Below, piece by piece: positions 60,692 to 64,000 of a DNA stretch of 64,000 nucleotides (position 1 is its first letter; the number at the start of each line of letters is the position of its first letter). The notes beneath the pieces are model-generated. The model ran no database searches and was not told the origin of the DNA. It was given only the letters and a program-made list of their open reading frames with translations. Where the stretch lies: contig RHGE01000014.1 in assembly GCA_004296775.1 (NCBI GenBank), positions 33,006 to 97,005 of the forward strand. Direction: 5' to 3'. Origin of the DNA: Marinilabiliaceae bacterium JC017 (GTDB lineage: Bacteria; Bacteroidota; Bacteroidia; Bacteroidales; Marinilabiliaceae). The translations under genes and the position numbers were made by a program.

Positions 60692-61013
60692 AATAATCAG
60701 TTTTTGGTGTTGTTTATTTTTAAGTGATAAATCAAATATATGTGGAAAGTCTTTGTTTCTAATCTTCTTTCTTATTCATTACCTGTTCATTTTGTTCATT
60801 TTTGCGCATGCATATTTTAGTCAAAACAATCTAATCATTCGTCAATATTATGGATTTGAAATCTGGTGTTTTTACTGAAATTAAGTAGTTTTGCGCTCCT
60901 TTTTAGATTCTTTTATCAGATCCATCAGATGTGTTCTTTATTTAGGTTGCATTACTTGAATAGATTCGCGAATTTGGATGTAAAATCCACTTCGAAATTT
61001 TATCATTTTTTTT
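60692..61013. other. AT-rich divergent region with a -7 box
   Basis: About 320 bases between the small protein and the NTPase gene. A TAGTTTTG -7 box at 60886-60893 may drive the NTPase gene with a leader of roughly 115 bases. Otherwise I see nothing. Confidence 0.45.
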
Positions 61014-63470
61014 ATGCTGGAAGGTGCCTTAGTTAATTTCATTATTTATGCTCAGGAAGAGATCCAGAAAAAATTTGGAAAAAAGGTGGCTTATGCAAAA
61101 GATTGTTCAGTGCTATCAGAAGAAATCGCGGCTGTCACTAATCGCCATGTGAGTATTACTACTTTAAAGCGATTTTTTGGAATCATTAAGTCCCCATTCA
61201 ATCCATCCAAATTTACCCTTGATACACTTGCTATCTATTTGGAATTTAATAATTGGCAAGAGTTTATTAATAATTTTGAACAAGAGAAGCATGTTTTTTC
61301 AAAAGAAGGATCATGGGAACAACTAAAAAAAAGAGCCCGGCTGGTAACCGATTATAGTCTCGCATCAATGACCTCAAAGATTGGGAGTCAGATTACCGAG
61401 TGTCCGTTGCGTCAATTTGCTATTCAAAAAGTGGACGCGTTTTTTAATAGTTCTCAACCGGCTACTGCTTTTATTGCACCTGAAGGTTATGGGAAAACCT
61501 TGCTACTTACCCAGCTTGTAGAACGTTATTTTTTGGGCGAAAAGTCTCTTAATGCCAACGATATTGTCTGTTTGATTGATGGTCGTATTTTGGTTAAGCT
61601 TCTTTCCTTAAACGTTAAAATAAATCGTATATACAATTTGCTTGAGTTTGATCCGAAAAATAGTTTCAGTAACTATTTCCGGGAGAATCCTCAGGAAGTA
61701 AAAGGGCAGTTTGTTCTCTTTGTTGATGGCATTAATGAGATATTCTCACAGGCCCAACAGCTTAATCACTTTGTGGAAAACCTGCTTAAAATAGTGGCCT
61801 CGTATGAGAATATTTCCTGGTTTAAATTAATTATTACCTGTCATCCGGATACGTGGCAAATTTTCAGATACTTTTTTAATAAAAATCCCTATTTGAAGAC
61901 CCTATGGTTTGATGTGCCCTTTGAAGGAACCAAGTTAGAAAATATTAATATTCCATTGTTGGAGTCTCATGAAATTGCAACTGCACTGCTTCAAAATAAC
62001 TTTTCCCTGGGGCTTGAAAATATTAAATTTCATTATCCAGAAATTCTTGATATCATCTGCTATCCTTATTTCCTTCATCTGTTTCTTAATACAGGTAATA
62101 CCGATCTTATTCATACTGATATTGAGTTGCTTTATCAATACGTTCAGGATAAAATAATGGGAAATCCTCTTGCTGAAGAAAAATTAAGGATGATTGACCG
62201 TTTTTTTAAAGTTTGTGATAACGGGAAAACAAGCACTTCGGTTGATAAATCAAAGCTCACTTTAAAGCCGGAGAATGAACTCGCGTATAAAGAATTAATA
62301 TCAGAGGGAACCTGGCACGAATATAAAGTGCCTGGTAGCTATTTGTCCATACGTACTTTTGTTGAATTCTCACATGCTATCTTACTTGAATTCTTCTTGG
62401 CAAACAGATGGTTAAAAGGAAATAAGCTCACGATAAATCTATTGAAATCAATTATTCAGTTTTATGATGACAATTTGCAGCTTCAGATTAATGTTCTGAC
62501 CTACATTATAAAGATTGCTTTCAAAGAAGAAAAGACATCTGTATTAAAAGACATCTATACGATTTTTCTCGATCCGTCAGGCAATGGAACTTATCTACCT
62601 TCTTTTGTTTCCTATCAGGAAATTATTACGGTAATAGGCATTGAACTTCGAAAGAACAAAAAAGTCAGGGCAGAATTGATTCCATGGTATGCCAAATCCA
62701 AAATAGGTCAGTCGCTTTATTTCGAAAACTTTTTTGATATGGATTGCCTGGTTTTACATACTGGTGATAACCTTGATTATTACTTGAAATATAACCAATC
62801 GGCGAAAGCTCAGGTTTATGGACGTTTCATGAAGTTTATGCAGTATTTTCTGGCGTTGGATCAAATAAAATGTGAAGAGGAATACACTAAATTCATGCGT
62901 CTGAAACAAACAGATGACAAATTTGCAACGAGAAGTGGGTTGTGCTATAGTTTACAGATTATATACCAAACAGTATTCCTGAAAAAGATGTTGCCTGGTT
63001 TGATGGGTGAAATCTTTCGAAACGCTAAGGATTTATTAGAAAACGGTAATCAAAATACGAATAGCATACCCCAGTTTGAAATTACTATCATTTTTGCTCT
63101 TAATTACGGTAATTGTTTTAAAGAGATTATTCATTTGAGCGAATATATCATTCGTAATTACGAGTTGGATAGATTCTCTACCTCTGTCAATTACCAATTG
63201 TTTAGGGCTATTTATGCCAGAGCCCTTTTAAATACCGGAGAGACGAAAAAAGCCATGTCCATTTTTAACCAGGTTATATTTCAGAACGTTCCAGTTAATA
63301 TCAGACAATACATGACATTGAGATTTAACCTTATAAAAGTTGAGTTTCTATTGGTGACTAACCAGACAAATGAGGTTAGAAAATTACTTAATGAGATTAA
63401 ATCAGTTGCTCACATGCTTCGATTTTTTTATTTCTACCAAAAGGCAGAAGAATTCGAACAGTTTTGTTAA
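61014..63470 (+). CDS. STAND-like P-loop NTPase with helical C-terminal region
   Basis: The 818-residue protein has three parts. Residues 1-90 form a Bacteroidota N-terminal domain with SITTLKRFFG and PSKFTLDTLAIYLEFNNWQE, an HTH-like region seen in regulators. Residues about 125-470 form a NACHT/STAND-type ATPase with P-loop APEGYGKT (155-162), Walker B FVLFVDGINEI (233-243) and the conserved ending FSHAILLEFFLANRW. Residues 480-818 are helical, TPR-like. Such proteins act as molecular switches in signalling or in anti-phage defence; which applies here is not evident. No effector domain such as a nuclease is visible. It is flanked by accessory genes. Confidence 0.75.
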   Translation: MLEGALVNFIIYAQEEIQKKFGKKVAYAKDCSVLSEEIAAVTNRHVSITTLKRFFGIIKSPFNPSKFTLDTLAIYLEFNNWQEFINNFEQEKHVFSKEGSWEQLKKRARLVTDYSLASMTSKIGSQITECPLRQFAIQKVDAFFNSSQPATAFIAPEGYGKTLLLTQLVERYFLGEKSLNANDIVCLIDGRILVKLLSLNVKINRIYNLLEFDPKNSFSNYFRENPQEVKGQFVLFVDGINEIFSQAQQLNHFVENLLKIVASYENISWFKLIITCHPDTWQIFRYFFNKNPYLKTLWFDVPFEGTKLENINIPLLESHEIATALLQNNFSLGLENIKFHYPEILDIICYPYFLHLFLNTGNTDLIHTDIELLYQYVQDKIMGNPLAEEKLRMIDRFFKVCDNGKTSTSVDKSKLTLKPENELAYKELISEGTWHEYKVPGSYLSIRTFVEFSHAILLEFFLANRWLKGNKLTINLLKSIIQFYDDNLQLQINVLTYIIKIAFKEEKTSVLKDIYTIFLDPSGNGTYLPSFVSYQEIITVIGIELRKNKKVRAELIPWYAKSKIGQSLYFENFFDMDCLVLHTGDNLDYYLKYNQSAKAQVYGRFMKFMQYFLALDQIKCEEEYTKFMRLKQTDDKFATRSGLCYSLQIIYQTVFLKKMLPGLMGEIFRNAKDLLENGNQNTNSIPQFEITIIFALNYGNCFKEIIHLSEYIIRNYELDRFSTSVNYQLFRAIYARALLNTGETKKAMSIFNQVIFQNVPVNIRQYMTLRFNLIKVEFLLVTNQTNEVRKLLNEIKSVAHMLRFFYFYQKAEEFEQFC

Positions 63471-63490
63471 AGAAATAGACCTCGAACAAT

Positions 63491-63822
63491 ATGTTGAAGG
63501 CCATTTCTGATTTAAATATGAAATGGTTTTTTAATTTTTATTACAGCAAAAGCATCTTTATCAAGTCAAATATCCCTTATTGTATTCATTTGGTCTCGAA
63601 GGTAATTCAGCAATTGGATTGCTATGCAATAGGATCAGATGGTTTTTCTTCGCTGTTAGCTCATTTAAATGGCTACAAAGTGAAAGTGGGGCAGCTTTGA
63701 AACAAGGTGATGTGATTGGTTTTGTGGGCAACAGTGGCCTCTCTGTCGGTCCACATCTCCATTTTGAATTGAAAAAAGATGGGGAAAGAATTAATCCTGC
63801 TAAGAGTATAGATCTTCAATAA
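63491..63822 (+). pseudogene. Frameshifted remnant of an M23 family peptidase
   Basis: Two overlapping frames together give a degraded lysostaphin-type peptidase end. The first frame reads DGFSSLLAHLNGYKVKVG and the second continues ALKQGDVIGFVGNSGLSVGP followed by HLHFELKKDGERINP. The shift falls in the GTGGGG run near 63690-63695: loss of one G would explain it. The N-terminal part and the other zinc ligands of an M23 peptidase are missing. It is a decayed gene, or a sequencing error in a truncated gene. Confidence 0.75.
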
Positions 63823-64000
63823 TATATAAGGGCCTTAGGTTCGTTTTTATTTTTGAAGTTGTTTAAAGTCCTAAAATTCAACTAATTAAATTGCTTAAAT
63901 AATTGATATTCAGATAGATATTTAGTATATTTAATAAATATCTATCAAGTGTTAAGTACTCAAATAATTAAAAAAAACATAAGCCCATATTTAGCTTTTG
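63823..64000. other. AT-rich end of the window
   Basis: I see no reading frame, repeat or hairpin in this stretch. Confidence 0.4.

Noticed and set aside
1..64000. Transfer RNA, ribosomal RNA, transposase or integrase genes
   Set aside because: I looked for tRNA arms in the gaps and for transposase or integrase motifs in the reading frames and saw none; a covariance-model scan would be needed to exclude a missed tRNA.

Overview
The window looks like an ordinary chromosomal stretch of a Bacteroidota bacterium, most likely Bacteroidales/Marinilabiliales. The evidence is the -7 boxes of the TAnnTTTG type, a fused MurF-alanine racemase, a GldB lipoprotein and a PorT-type barrel, DUF4369-thioredoxin lipoproteins, an RseC-RnfBCDGEA operon, and few strong Shine-Dalgarno sites outside that operon. 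Genes face both ways and intrinsic terminators are easy to see. I recognise no tRNA, rRNA, CRISPR array, prophage or insertion sequence.

Layout. 1-5.4 kb: the end of sucC, an arginine deiminase, a DUF2490 barrel and an eight-haem cytochrome c with HEAT/TPR repeats. 5.4-6.8 kb: a repeat-filled gap with a 16-copy hairpin minisatellite and a 14-bp minisatellite. 6.8-16.8 kb: an M16 peptidase, a pyrimidine-rich repeat running into a DUF523 gene, a TGS-nucleoside kinase, a C1 peptidase and a DUF2752/TM2 pair. 16.8-24.5 kb (minus strand): lipoamide dehydrogenase, two TlpA-like lipoproteins, MeaB, a DUF1573 protein and a CDF exporter. 24.7-35.5 kb: GH20 hexosaminidase, TauE/SafE, M20 amidohydrolase, a small ferredoxin, 5-formyl-THF cyclo-ligase, nitrilase, GldB, a PorT-like barrel, NadE and a Crp/Fnr regulator with a palindrome at its own promoter. 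35.7-42.8 kb: MurF-Alr, thymidine kinase, RsmI, two helical proteins of unknown role and YjjG.

42.8-44.4 kb is a second non-coding island: a candidate structured RNA of about 120 nt with a perfect terminator, followed by a 13-copy 42-bp tandem repeat. 44.4-54 kb carries housekeeping genes (DnaB, IspE, ThpR, ElbB, DUF4294, endonuclease IV, RecG). 54.2-59.8 kb is a complete rseC-rnfBCDGEA operon, an ion-pumping ferredoxin:NAD oxidoreductase. 59.9-64 kb looks accessory: a lone receiver domain, a small unknown protein, a STAND-like NTPase and a frameshifted M23 peptidase remnant.

How it fits together. SucC, MeaB, lipoamide dehydrogenase, the small ferredoxin and Rnf suit a fermentative or microaerobic lifestyle with propionate/succinate metabolism and ferredoxin-linked ion gradients. 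The octahaem cytochrome adds a periplasmic redox function. GldB and the PorT-like barrel point to the type IX secretion/gliding machinery. The least explained material is non-coding: two hairpin-forming arrays of about 42-bp period, a dispersed intergenic element with the head AATAGATCGTTAGAC, and the candidate RNA.
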